64,000 nucleotides of DNA from Hymenobacter sp. DG01. GTDB lineage: Bacteria; Bacteroidota; Bacteroidia; Cytophagales; Hymenobacteraceae. Under the pieces are notes generated by a model that made no database searches, had not been told where the DNA came from, and was given only the letters and a program-made list of their open reading frames with translations. The position numbers were made by a program, and so were the translations under genes. Location: the NCBI RefSeq assembly GCF_006352025.1, contig NZ_CP040936.1:4404001-4468000 (forward strand), given 5' to 3'. Shown here piece after piece: positions 1 through 8,022 of this stretch (the stretch's first letter is position 1; each line of letters starts with the position of its first letter).

Positions 1-413
1 CCGGCCCCGTCGTTGTGGTTCAGCACAATGTCCTGCACCACCTCAATACCGTTGGCATGCAGCACGGCCACGGCCCGCAGCAGCTCATCTTTGGTGCCCA
101 GGCGCGTGGCCACGAAGCCCTTCTGGTATTTGTCGCCGAGGTCGTAGTTATCGAAGGGCGAGTAGCCGTTGCCCTGGTTGCCGTTCTTGATGCTGGGCGG
201 CAGCCACACGGCATCTATGCCCATGGCTTTCAGGCGCGGGGCCAGCAGGGCAACGTAATTAGCCCAGCCGTTGGGGTAGTTGGTGTTCCAGTAGTCCCAC
301 CAGTAGCCTTGCAGAACTACTTTTTGGGCTTGGACTGGTTGTCCGCCCAAAACCAGCAGCGCGGCGGCGGCCAGGGTGAGCTTACGCAACCAGGAGGAGG
401 TACACGTGTGCAT
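1..413 (-). CDS. Secreted alpha-amylase (GH13), 5' part only
   Basis: The gene starts at the ATG at 411-413 and runs off the left edge, leaving 137 complete codons. The first ~29 residues form a Sec signal peptide: basic start, a run of Ala/Leu, and an AxA-type end at VQAQ. The mature part begins with GYWWDYWNTNYPNGW, followed by LKAMGIDAVWLPPS and a Gly/Asn/Tyr-rich segment, and ends at GIEVVQDIVLNHNDGAG. The last stretch is GH13 conserved region I (DxVxNH), whose Asn binds calcium. It should hydrolyse alpha-1,4-glucans outside the cytoplasm. The catalytic Asp and Glu lie beyond the window. No Shine-Dalgarno precedes the start, as is usual in Bacteroidota. Confidence 0.88.
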   Translation of the reverse strand, partial: MHTCTSSWLRKLTLAAAALLVLGGQPVQAQKVVLQGYWWDYWNTNYPNGWANYVALLAPRLKAMGIDAVWLPPSIKNGNQGNGYSPFDNYDLGDKYQKGFVATRLGTKDELLRAVAVLHANGIEVVQDIVLNHNDGA

Positions 414-719
414 GTGGGAAAGTGGGAATTGAGTGGTGGGAAAAAGACATGGCGCGGCATGCGCCGTAAAGAGCGGATTTGGGGCCTCTAATGTGAAAAA
501 TCGGGTAGTAAAAAGCTGGTGGTATATTGTCGGATGCCGGTGTTCTTTTTGCCGTTTTTGGCAGAGGGGGAATCTATCAGCCGGAAATAACATTATAGCT
601 GCGGGTGCATATTTTCGTCACCTGCGGCGCATCTGCAACGGGCCAAGTCTCGTAAAGCCTATGGTGTCTGTTTGTAGTAAAGCAAGCGCCTTATCGAAAC
701 CCGAAACCAACCTGTGCTG
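414..719. other. Intergenic region between divergent amylase and L,D-transpeptidase genes
   Basis: About 306 bases without a convincing gene, lying between two divergent starts, so it should carry promoters for both. It is AT-richer than its flanks around 480-620. An open frame at 433-720 has no family features and odd composition, and I treat it as noncoding. I did not find a clean TTG-N17-19-TAnnTTTG promoter on either strand. Confidence 0.5.
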
Positions 720-1553
720 ATGGAAAATCAAAGTGTTGTTCGTCGCCAGCGTCTGAAGCTGCGGACCCGCCGGATGGCGCGGCGCGTACTGCCCTTTGTA
801 GCCGCCCTGTTCCTGGCTACTCCGCTGGCTGCCCCGGTAGCAAAATCAAAAGCCGCTACCACCAACCACCAGGCCCGCCTGGTAGCCGCTCCCGTAGTTA
901 CCCCCGCTTCTCTCTTCGACCAGCGCCTCCACGACCTGTACCGTGACCTGGGGGTAGAGCAGCAGGGTCTGCGCTACGCAGTGTTTGAAAAGGCTATGAC
1001 GGGCTACCTCAACCTGGAGGCCGAAGGCAAACTCAGTGGCAAGCAGCTGCTGACCGTCGTGGATTTTGAGCTGCCCTCCACTGAAAAGCGCCTCTGGGTG
1101 CTGGATCTGGCCGCCAAGCAGGTGAAGTTTCATACCCTGGTAGCCCACGGCCATAACTCCGGCGAGAACATGGCCACCAACTTCTCCAACGAGAATGAGT
1201 CGAACATGAGCAGCCTGGGCTTCTACGTAACTCAGGGTGAATACCAGGGTAAGCACGGCCGCTCCCTGAAGCTGCAGGGCCTCGATGAAGGTTTCAACAC
1301 CAATGCCTTCTCTCGGGCCGTGGTGATGCACGGCGCCGACTACGTGAGTGAGGACTTTATTCGGCAGTACGGCCGCCTGGGTCGCAGCTTAGGCTGCCCG
1401 GCCCTGCCCATGGACCAGAAAGATGCCATTATTGAGGCCGTAGAAGGCCAGACCTGCCTGTTCCTGAACGGCTCCAGCCAGCAGTACGCTTCCAAGTACC
1501 TTAACCAGGACGTGGCCATGAGCAAGCTGCTCGGCGAAACTCAGCTGATCTGA
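720..1553 (+). CDS. Murein L,D-transpeptidase catalytic domain family protein (YkuD-like), exported
   Basis: 277 residues from the ATG at 720; an in-frame GTG at 714 is the only upstream alternative. The N-terminus is very basic, followed by a hydrophobic segment (VLPFVAALFLATPLAAPV), so it is an export signal or membrane anchor. The catalytic signature is in the C-terminal half: VVMHGADYVSEDF, then GRSLGCPAL with the predicted nucleophile Cys near residue 225. The conserved His and the SxGCP motif match the L,D-transpeptidase family that uses a Cys to cross-link peptidoglycan or attach proteins to it. These Bacteroidota members are usually annotated only as 'murein L,D-transpeptidase catalytic domain family', and the substrate is not proven. 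A perfect hairpin terminator follows. Confidence 0.85.
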   Translation: MENQSVVRRQRLKLRTRRMARRVLPFVAALFLATPLAAPVAKSKAATTNHQARLVAAPVVTPASLFDQRLHDLYRDLGVEQQGLRYAVFEKAMTGYLNLEAEGKLSGKQLLTVVDFELPSTEKRLWVLDLAAKQVKFHTLVAHGHNSGENMATNFSNENESNMSSLGFYVTQGEYQGKHGRSLKLQGLDEGFNTNAFSRAVVMHGADYVSEDFIRQYGRLGRSLGCPALPMDQKDAIIEAVEGQTCLFLNGSSQQYASKYLNQDVAMSKLLGETQLI

Positions 1554-1572
1554 GACTCCTGAACTGATATAG

Positions 1573-1606
1573 AAAAAGCCCGCCCGGTACTCCGGGCGGG
1601 CTTTTT
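1573..1606. terminator. Bidirectional rho-independent terminator
   Basis: A perfect 15-bp stem (1573-1587 with 1592-1606) closes a 4-base loop. It has A-run and T-run flanks on both sides, and lies between the convergent L,D-transpeptidase and Ldh-family genes. Confidence 0.92.
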
Positions 1607-1627
1607 GCTGTCGGGTGGGGGTAGCAA

Positions 1628-2695
1628 TTACAGCTTCACGCCAAACTTGGCGCCCACCGTTTCGAGGTCTTTGAGTACGGGTTCCAACAGCGGAATACCC
1701 TCCAGCAGCCGGTGCCCCGACATTTCCCGCTCCGGGTCGCCGGGGATGAGGACGTGCTGGCCTTCGGTGGCGCGGGCGTTGCGGAAGGTGGTAATCCAGT
1801 TGTCCATGTGGGCTTTGAACTCGGCGGCCGGACGAAAAGCATCGACCCGCATAGCCCCAAAGAAATGGCCCAGGCCTTCACCCACGGGGTTAGCCGAGGG
1901 CTGCAGGAAGGCCACGAAGGGCGGAACCCAAGGGCCATAGTTGGCGCCGCTGAGTACGGCCGAGAAAATATCGACCACGGCGCCCAGGCCGTAGCCCTTG
2001 TGCGAGCCAGTGGCCCCCCCGAGGGGTAGCAATGCGCCACCATTTTTCACGGCGTTCGGGTCCGTGGAGCCTATGCCGGCCGGGTCCTGGGCCCAGCCTT
2101 CGGGGATGGGAATGTTCTTGCGTTGAGCAATTTCGAGCTTACCGTTGGCCGCCGTGGTGGTAGCCATGTCCAGCACGAAATCTGGCTGGTCGCCGGCGGG
2201 CACAGCTACGGCAATGGGGTTGGTGCCGAGCAGCCGCTCTAGGGAGTAGGTAGGCGCCACCAAGGGCGAGGCATTGGTCATGGCTACCCCAATCATATCC
2301 AGGGCCAGAGCTTTCATGGCGTGGTAGCCGGCAATACCGAAGTGGTTGGAGTTCTTCACCGAAACCCAGCCCGTGCCTACCTGCCGGGCCTTCTCCATCG
2401 CCACCTGCATGGCTTTGGGGCCTACCACTAGGCCCAGGCCCCCGTCGCCATCCACTACGGCCGTGCTGGGCGTTTCGTAGGTGACGCCCACGCGGGGGGT
2501 AGCATTGATGCGGCCGGCTTCCCAGAGGCGTACGTACCCAACCAGGCGGGCCACGCCGTGCGAGTCGATGCCGCGCAAATCGGCGGAAAGCAGGGTTTCA
2601 GTGGCAAGCGTTGCGTCCTCATCGGAGCAGCCCATGCCTTTGAAAACAGATTCCGTGAAGGTGAAAAGCTGGGTATAGGGGAGGGTTGTCGTCAT
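1628..2695 (-). CDS. Ldh family NAD(P)-dependent oxidoreductase (malate/L-lactate dehydrogenase type)
   Basis: 355 residues, the normal length for the Ldh_2 family (malate, L-lactate, ureidoglycolate and 2,3-diketogulonate reductases). Family signatures visible include LRGIDSHGVARL near residues 40-51, VKNSNHFGIAGYHA near 113-126 (the conserved catalytic His region), LLGTNPIAVAVPA and LDMATTTAANGK, then GSHKGYGL. The protein is soluble with no signal peptide. The exact 2-hydroxyacid substrate cannot be told from sequence. It lies downstream of the transglutaminase operon in the same direction, but a terminator-like hairpin at 2735-2772 separates them, so it is probably its own unit. The start codon is followed upstream by a CCTACCCC motif a few bases away. 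Confidence 0.88.
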   Translation of the reverse strand: MTTTLPYTQLFTFTESVFKGMGCSDEDATLATETLLSADLRGIDSHGVARLVGYVRLWEAGRINATPRVGVTYETPSTAVVDGDGGLGLVVGPKAMQVAMEKARQVGTGWVSVKNSNHFGIAGYHAMKALALDMIGVAMTNASPLVAPTYSLERLLGTNPIAVAVPAGDQPDFVLDMATTTAANGKLEIAQRKNIPIPEGWAQDPAGIGSTDPNAVKNGGALLPLGGATGSHKGYGLGAVVDIFSAVLSGANYGPWVPPFVAFLQPSANPVGEGLGHFFGAMRVDAFRPAAEFKAHMDNWITTFRNARATEGQHVLIPGDPEREMSGHRLLEGIPLLEPVLKDLETVGAKFGVKL

Positions 2696-2734
2696 GAGGA
2701 GGGGTAGGGATTGGGCCCGGAAACTGATGGGAAA

Positions 2735-2772
2735 GAAGGCGCCCGCGGAGGCTGTTCTCCGCTGGCGCCTTC
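2735..2772 (-). terminator. Terminator after the transglutaminase operon
   Basis: A 16-bp stem with one mismatch (2735-2750 with 2757-2772) and a 6-base loop, followed on the minus strand by a TTTCCC tract. It sits 30 bases past the transglutaminase stop. Confidence 0.7.
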
Positions 2773-2802
2773 ATCATAGCCCAAACTTACGCCATCCGAA
2801 TT

Positions 2803-3798
2803 TTACTGCTGCTGTTGCATCTGCATTTGCATCTGGAGCTCCAGGTGGCGGCGGTAGGAGTTCACGGCGGCGGGCTTGTCCTTCACCTCGTAGGTATAGC
2901 TGGGCTGCTGGGGTAGGGCGTTCTGGCTTTCCGGCTTGCCACTTTCAATGTGCACTGAAACATCGAGGCGGTGGGAGCCGGTGCCTTTGTAGGTGCCTTT
3001 CACGGGGGTGCAGTCGGGGAAGTTGCGGCCGATAGCCAGGCGCACGTGCCCATCGTTGACGATGCAGTTATTGGTCGGGTCGAGGCCCAGCCACCCGTAG
3101 AACGGAATGTAGGCCTCGACCCAGGCGTGGGTAGCGCCAGAGCCCCGCACCCCTTCCCGGTCAGGGCACACGTAGCCGCTCACGTAGCGGGCCGGAATGC
3201 CCACTATCCGCAGCATAGCCAGCAGCATGTGGGCAAAATCCTGACAAACGCCCGCTTTCAGCTGCCAGATTTCCTCGGCCGGCGTTTCTATGTTGGTCAC
3301 TCCCTGGCGGTACTGGAAATTGTCGTACACGTACTCCGAGAGCACCAGGGCATTTTTGAGGGGCTTATCGGCGCGGTTTACCAACTGGTCGAGGGTAGCC
3401 TTCAGGTCCTGAGCCGAAGTGAAGCACTCCTCGCACAGAAAGTCAATGAAGGCCGGGTCGTGGTGTAGCTCCCGCAACTGCTGCCACTGCTGTTCGGCGG
3501 GCTGCTCGTCCATCGGAAACTGAATCGGGTGCGTTACCACGTCCTTCGTCGATTCAATAACCAGCACGGTGTGCGGCTCCAGCACCGTGAAAATCCCCAC
3601 GGTATTACCGAAATAGTCAGTATACGTGCTAATGGGTGTGTCGTGCGTGATGCCCGAATCGTGGGAGATAGTTACCTCGTGACTGGTTACCTCCAGTCGG
3701 TCATCCTCGAGGGGGTAGAGCATGACCTGATTGACGCAGTCGATTACCTCGGCCGCGTAGGTATAGCGCGTGATGTGCTTGATGTTGTAGGAAGGCAT
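2803..3798 (-). CDS. Transglutaminase-like cysteine peptidase/amidase (bacterial transglutaminase N + core)
   Basis: 331 residues. The N-terminal ~85 residues (HITRYTYAAEVIDCVNQV, then a beta-rich segment) match the bacterial transglutaminase N-terminal domain. The core has the papain-like triad: Cys185 in KAGVCQDFAH, His224 in ATHAWVEAY, and Asp240 in GLDPTNN. There is no signal peptide, so it is predicted cytosolic. Most relatives act as peptidases or amidases rather than protein cross-linkers. It ends in an unusual Gln/Met tail (repeated QM then Q4). It starts 4 bases after the alpha-E gene stops, so it is the last gene of the ATP-grasp/alpha-E/transglutaminase operon. Substrate unknown. 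Confidence 0.9.
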   Translation of the reverse strand: MPSYNIKHITRYTYAAEVIDCVNQVMLYPLEDDRLEVTSHEVTISHDSGITHDTPISTYTDYFGNTVGIFTVLEPHTVLVIESTKDVVTHPIQFPMDEQPAEQQWQQLRELHHDPAFIDFLCEECFTSAQDLKATLDQLVNRADKPLKNALVLSEYVYDNFQYRQGVTNIETPAEEIWQLKAGVCQDFAHMLLAMLRIVGIPARYVSGYVCPDREGVRGSGATHAWVEAYIPFYGWLGLDPTNNCIVNDGHVRLAIGRNFPDCTPVKGTYKGTGSHRLDVSVHIESGKPESQNALPQQPSYTYEVKDKPAAVNSYRRHLELQMQMQMQQQQ

Positions 3799-3802
3799 GA
3801 GA

Positions 3803-4738
3803 TTAGCTTCTTCCGAAGTAGTATTTACCGAAGGCCACGGCTACATCCAGCAACTGTTGGCGGGTTTCCAGCAGAAACTCATTGAGCTGCTCCGGCTCCG
3901 CCGCCGAGACGGTGCTGTACTTGACGTGGTTGGCCAGGCGGCCTACCATAAACTCCAGCCGCTCGTAGCTTTCGGGCAGGCTGTCGGCTCGCAGGCGCTC
4001 AAAGTACCAGCTAAGCCGGCTGAGGCAGGAGGAGAGAGAATGGGCGAAGTGACTGTTGTGGAGCACGAACTGCAGCACGCTGTCGGGGTTGAAGTTGCCG
4101 CGGTAGGTTTTCAAATACAGCTCGTGGCCGAACAGAGAGTGCAACAGGTAGCGCAGCTCGGGCGCATCCAGGCCACTGGTCATCGAATCGGCGTTGTTGG
4201 CCCACCGGATGCGCAGAATGTCGGTGGTTTGCAGGGCCCGCTCCAGCAGCCGACCCATGGTGAGGTAGCCGTAACCCTCGTCGCGGGGCATGGTGTTCTG
4301 CACGGCCCCGGTAAACACCAGTCCATGCCGCATCAGCGCATCAATGCCCGACATGGGGTCGCCCTGCCGAATTTGCTGGGCTATTTCCTCGCTCCGGATG
4401 GCATGGTAGTAATCGTTCAGGCACTGCCATACGTCGCGGGTAATGTGGTCCTGGGCCGAGCGGGCGTTTTCGCGGGCCTGCAGCACGTTATTATAGACCG
4501 AGGCATCGTTGTGCCGGTCCAGAATCAGGTGCTCCAACACCCGCACCGTGTCGCCCTCCGTGGCGGCCAGCTCCTCCGGCGTCAGGTGTCCGTAGCTGTA
4601 CAGTACCGGGCGCCAGCTGAAATCCTGGAGGCTGTCCTGGGAAGCCTGGTAGTAAATGCGGATAACCTGCAACATGGCCTGGGTGCGTTCCATGTAGCGG
4701 GCCAGCCAGTAAATTGTATCGGCAACGCGACTGAGCAT
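3803..4738 (-). CDS. Alpha-E domain-containing protein (DUF403)
   Basis: 311 residues, almost entirely predicted helical and rich in conserved Arg/Glu/Trp. The N-terminus MLSRVADTIYWLARYMERTQ is the hallmark opening of the alpha-E family. Other conserved-looking segments are RENARSAQDHITRDVW and GRLLERALQTTDILRIR. The family has no proven activity. It is almost always found beside a circularly permuted ATP-grasp protein and a transglutaminase, as here, and has been proposed to assist the ligase reaction. The spacing to the transglutaminase start is only 4 bases, so the two are cotranscribed. Confidence 0.92.
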   Translation of the reverse strand: MLSRVADTIYWLARYMERTQAMLQVIRIYYQASQDSLQDFSWRPVLYSYGHLTPEELAATEGDTVRVLEHLILDRHNDASVYNNVLQARENARSAQDHITRDVWQCLNDYYHAIRSEEIAQQIRQGDPMSGIDALMRHGLVFTGAVQNTMPRDEGYGYLTMGRLLERALQTTDILRIRWANNADSMTSGLDAPELRYLLHSLFGHELYLKTYRGNFNPDSVLQFVLHNSHFAHSLSSCLSRLSWYFERLRADSLPESYERLEFMVGRLANHVKYSTVSAAEPEQLNEFLLETRQQLLDVAVAFGKYYFGRS

Positions 4739-4869
4739 AGTAAGGGGTAGGAGGGTAGGAAAGTGTGAGGGTAGGAGTTGCTAGGGCGTTAGGGTAGATG
4801 GGTGGAAGGGGTAGATGAGTTCAGTAGAGTTGATACCCTCTTGCCCTCCTACCCCCATACCCTCTTACC
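4739..4869. repeat. Dense cluster of GGGTAG/CTACCC motifs between two operon genes
   Basis: This 131-base spacer between the ATP-grasp stop and the alpha-E start holds at least five GGGTAG copies on the plus strand and then CTACCC-type copies in the other orientation. The two halves could fold on each other. It is the densest cluster of the window-wide motif. It could be an mRNA structure within the operon, or simply where unconstrained DNA accumulates the motif. Confidence 0.6.
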
Positions 4870-6324
4870 CTAGCTTTCCGGCCCCAGCACCCAGGTGTCT
4901 TTGCTGCCTCCGCCCTGGGAAGAATTCACAACCAAGGAGCCTTCCTGCAGGGCCACCCGGGTCAGGCCGCCGGGCACGATGTCGATGCCGCCGGGGCCGT
5001 AGAGGGCGAACGGGCGCAGATCTACGCGGCGGGGTTGGAGCACGCCGTTGAGGTAGCAGGGGGTAGAGGACAGGCTGATAATGGGCTGGGCAATGAAGCT
5101 GCGCGGGTCTTCGGTAATGGCCTCCCGGAAGGCTTGCATCTGCTCCTCGGTGGCGCTGCTACCAATGAGCATGCCGTATCCGCCCGACTCATTGGTGCGC
5201 TTAATCACCATCTTATCCATGCGCTCGAACACCATGCGGCGCTGGTCCGGGTCGCTCATCTGGTAGGTGGGCACCGTTTTCAGAATGGGCTCCTCGTTCA
5301 GGTAGTACCGGATCATGTCGGGCACATAGCTGTACACGGCCTTATCGTCGGCCACGCCGTTGCCCATGGCATTTACAATGGCCACGTTGCCTTTGCGGTA
5401 AGCCGCATAGATGCCCGGTACGCCCAGGGCGCTGTCGGGCCGGAACACCAAAGGGTCCAGGAATTCATCGTCCACGCGGCGGTAAATCACGTCCACCTGC
5501 CTCAGACCCTTCGTGGTTTTCATGAACACATGGTGGTTGTGCACAATCAGGTCGCGGCCTTCTACCAGCTCAATGCCCATGAGGCGGGCCAGGGTTGTGT
5601 GTTCGAAGTAGGCCGAGTTGTAGATGCCCGGCGAGAGGAGTACCACCGTCGGGTCGCTGACGTGGCGGTTGCCCAACGCCAGCAGGTTTCGGAACAGCAG
5701 GTCAGGGTAGTCTTTCACCGGCTGCACGTTGCTTTTGGGCAGCAAATCGGGGAAGATGCGCGAGGTGATGCTGCGGTTTTCCAGCATGTACGACACCCCC
5801 GAGGGCGTGCGCAGATTGTCTTCCAGCACGTAGAACTGCCCGTCCGCGTCCCGAATCAGGTCCACGCCCGCAATGTGGGTGTAGATGTCGTAGGGCACCT
5901 GCACATTCACCATTTCGCGCAGAAACTGCGGGCAGGAGTAAATGAGGGCGGCCGGAATCACACCATCCTTCACAATGAACTGCTGGTGGTAAATGTCCTT
6001 GAGAAAGATGTTCAGGGCCAGCAGCCGCTGCTTCACGCCGGCCTCAATATGCTTCCACTCCTGGTGCTGGATGATGCGCGGAATGATGTCGAAGGGAAAA
6101 ATCTTCTCGATGCCTTCGCCGCTGTTGTACTCCGTAAACGTGATGCCCTGGCTCATGAACAGCTTTTTCGCCAGCTCATCTTTGCGGGTCATTTCAGCGT
6201 GGGGCAGATTTTCGATGGCCGAAACAAAGCTGCGATACTCCGGGCGAATGTGCTCGGCATGGAACATTTCGTCCCAAACGTTGGGCTGCTCCTGATAGGC
6301 GTGCAGAAGGGAGTGGCCTTTCAT
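4870..6324 (-). CDS. Circularly permuted type 2 ATP-grasp protein
   Basis: 484 residues, normal for the CP_ATPgrasp_2 family (formerly DUF404/DUF407). Visible motifs, in order: FYVLEDNLRTPSGVSYMLEN (165-184), DVIYRRVDDEFLDP (278-291), the nucleotide-binding MVIKRTNESGGYGML with Lys375, VDLRPFALYG, and the C-terminal VNSSQGGGSKDTWVL. ATP-grasp enzymes join a carboxylate to an amine through an acyl-phosphate. The permuted type is predicted to form amide bonds in an unknown small peptide or peptide-like molecule. It is cytosolic and the first gene of a three-gene minus-strand operon with alpha-E and transglutaminase. The reaction product is not known for this family. Confidence 0.92.
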   Translation of the reverse strand: MKGHSLLHAYQEQPNVWDEMFHAEHIRPEYRSFVSAIENLPHAEMTRKDELAKKLFMSQGITFTEYNSGEGIEKIFPFDIIPRIIQHQEWKHIEAGVKQRLLALNIFLKDIYHQQFIVKDGVIPAALIYSCPQFLREMVNVQVPYDIYTHIAGVDLIRDADGQFYVLEDNLRTPSGVSYMLENRSITSRIFPDLLPKSNVQPVKDYPDLLFRNLLALGNRHVSDPTVVLLSPGIYNSAYFEHTTLARLMGIELVEGRDLIVHNHHVFMKTTKGLRQVDVIYRRVDDEFLDPLVFRPDSALGVPGIYAAYRKGNVAIVNAMGNGVADDKAVYSYVPDMIRYYLNEEPILKTVPTYQMSDPDQRRMVFERMDKMVIKRTNESGGYGMLIGSSATEEQMQAFREAITEDPRSFIAQPIISLSSTPCYLNGVLQPRRVDLRPFALYGPGGIDIVPGGLTRVALQEGSLVVNSSQGGGSKDTWVLGPES

Positions 6325-6774
6325 GATGGGTGGGGGTAGGGAAGGGCATTAACTGCGCGCGTTTCAGCTCTTATTTCTGCCTACGATTAAGAAAATGTGA
6401 AGTTGTATTTTGCTTATAGATGGAAGGCTTGTTAGAGCTTAATTCCTCATACTCACGGATAATTATTTTTCAAAGAATGATTTCCGGTAGTGCACCGGCT
6501 GAGCTTGCTGAAAGTAGCCTATCTGAGCAGTAAAGGCATTTTAAGCCCGCAGCTGAATTGCTTCCTGGCAGGCATGTAACCAGGCATAAGAAAGCAATGC
6601 TACCCTCGATCTATACTCGAAGAGGTATAGAGTAAGTTGGATATAAGAAAGTTAAGCTGCTACCAGAAAACTGGCGCCACGGCAGAAGCTAAACCAGAAC
6701 CTATCCGCCGGCCGCGCGTTTGACTGGCCTTGAGGCCCCCGGCGGGGGTAGGAAGCTGACCACGAGGAACCGGT
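6325..6774. other. 450-bp divergent regulatory region, AT-rich
   Basis: This region separates the divergent ATP-grasp operon and the metallopeptidase gene. It is clearly lower in GC than its surroundings between about 6380 and 6660, as expected for promoters. A short interrupted inverted repeat lies at 6611-6630 (CTATAC arms), a possible operator. No open frame here has protein-like features. I did not find a textbook Bacteroidota promoter. Confidence 0.5.
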
Positions 6775-7866
6775 ATGAAACTGTTTAGGTGCACCCACTG
6801 CGGGCAGGTAGTCTATTTCGAAAACACTCACTGCGAGCAATGCCATTACCCCCTGGGCTTCGAGACGCGGCAGCAACGGCTGGTAGCCCTGGAGACACGT
6901 GAGAAACAGCGTTTTGCTCAGTATGGCCAGCCCACCGCGGGCCTGTACCGCTACTGCGCCAACCACACGCACGAGGTCTGCAACTGGCTGGTACCCGCCG
7001 ACAGCACCACCGAGTTTTGTTTGGCCTGCCAGCTCAACCGCACCATTCCGAAGCTCACGGAGCCCGGCCACATAGCCCGCTGGCAGGAGTTGGAAAAGGC
7101 CAAGCACCGGCTGGTATTCAGCCTGCTGCAGCTGGGCTTGCCAGTCGTCAGCAAAACGGAAAGCGAGGAAACCGGCCTGGCTTTCGACTTTCTGGCCAGC
7201 GAGCAAAAGCCCGAAGGCGAAAAGGTGCTGACCGGGCATGATAACGGCCTCATCACCCTCAACATTGCCGAGGCCGACACCGTGGAGCGGGAAATGGCCC
7301 GCAAGGCCATGCACGAAGTGTACCGCACCGTGCTGGGCCACTTTCGCCACGAAGTAGGCCACTACTATTGGGAGCGGCTCATCGAAAACACGCCTTGGAT
7401 AGAGGAGTATCGCCAGCTATTCGGTGATGAGCGGGAAGATTACGGCGAGGCGCTGAAAAAACACTACGACCAAGGCCCACCCGCCGATTGGGCCGAGCAC
7501 TACATCAGCGCTTACGCTACCACGCACTCCTGGGAAGACTGGGCTGAAACCTGGGCCCACTACCTCCACATCATGGATACGCTGCAAACCGCCTATGCCT
7601 TCGGCCTCAGTGTGAACCCGCGCCGGGCCACCGACGAGCAGAACCTGGACACTACCATTTCGGAAGACCCCTACGAGGTAGCCGACTTCAGCCGCGTGCT
7701 GGATATGTGGCTACCCCTCACCTTCGCCATGAACAGCCTGAACCGCAGCATGGGCCAACCCGATTCCTACCCTTTCATCATTGCCCCCGACGTGGTGCGC
7801 AAGCTGGATTTCATCCATCGGGTGTGTCGGCAGGCCAAGGCTGAGGGGGTGAAGATGGATGGTTGA
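6775..7866 (+). CDS. Zinc-ribbon putative zinc-dependent metallopeptidase (DUF2248-type)
   Basis: 363 residues. The N-terminus is a zinc ribbon with Cys6/Cys9 and Cys20/Cys23, followed by a second Cys cluster (Cys61, Cys69, Cys82, Cys85). The central domain has HEVGHYYWERL: His192, Glu193 and His196 form a zincin HExxH motif. A later segment, HSWEDWAETWAHYLHI, supplies acidic and His residues typical of the third zinc ligand region. There is no signal peptide. This family is commonly annotated as 'putative zinc-binding peptidase' and often lies near ATP-grasp/alpha-E/transglutaminase genes, as here, where it is divergently oriented. A role in trimming or breaking down the ligase product is inference. 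Confidence 0.88.
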   Translation: MKLFRCTHCGQVVYFENTHCEQCHYPLGFETRQQRLVALETREKQRFAQYGQPTAGLYRYCANHTHEVCNWLVPADSTTEFCLACQLNRTIPKLTEPGHIARWQELEKAKHRLVFSLLQLGLPVVSKTESEETGLAFDFLASEQKPEGEKVLTGHDNGLITLNIAEADTVEREMARKAMHEVYRTVLGHFRHEVGHYYWERLIENTPWIEEYRQLFGDEREDYGEALKKHYDQGPPADWAEHYISAYATTHSWEDWAETWAHYLHIMDTLQTAYAFGLSVNPRRATDEQNLDTTISEDPYEVADFSRVLDMWLPLTFAMNSLNRSMGQPDSYPFIIAPDVVRKLDFIHRVCRQAKAEGVKMDG

Positions 7867-7956
7867 GCTGATAGAAGGGGGTAGGGGAGTAGAGAGTAAG
7901 GTGCGACTTTGTTCTAAACGCTACGCTTAAATCAAGCTGTGAGGTATAGGGCTCAA

Positions 7957-8006
7957 ATTAAAACCCAGTTCCTCTCCTCATGCGAGGAAGGGAACTGGGT
8001 TTTAAT
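7957..8006. terminator. Bidirectional terminator
   Basis: A perfect 16-bp stem (7957-7972 with 7991-8006) with A/T-rich ends on both sides and a small inner stem in the loop. It lies between the convergent metallopeptidase and exopolyphosphatase genes. Confidence 0.9.
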
Positions 8007-8022
8007 CTACAGTTTGAACTGA

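Noticed and set aside
433..720. Short open frame in the amylase/L,D-transpeptidase spacer
   Set aside because: Cys/Trp/Arg-rich, no homology features, overlaps the promoter region and the start of the L,D-transpeptidase gene.
5035..6339. 434-codon plus-strand frame opposite the ATP-grasp gene
   Set aside because: Mirror of the ATP-grasp coding strand. The minus frame carries all family motifs.
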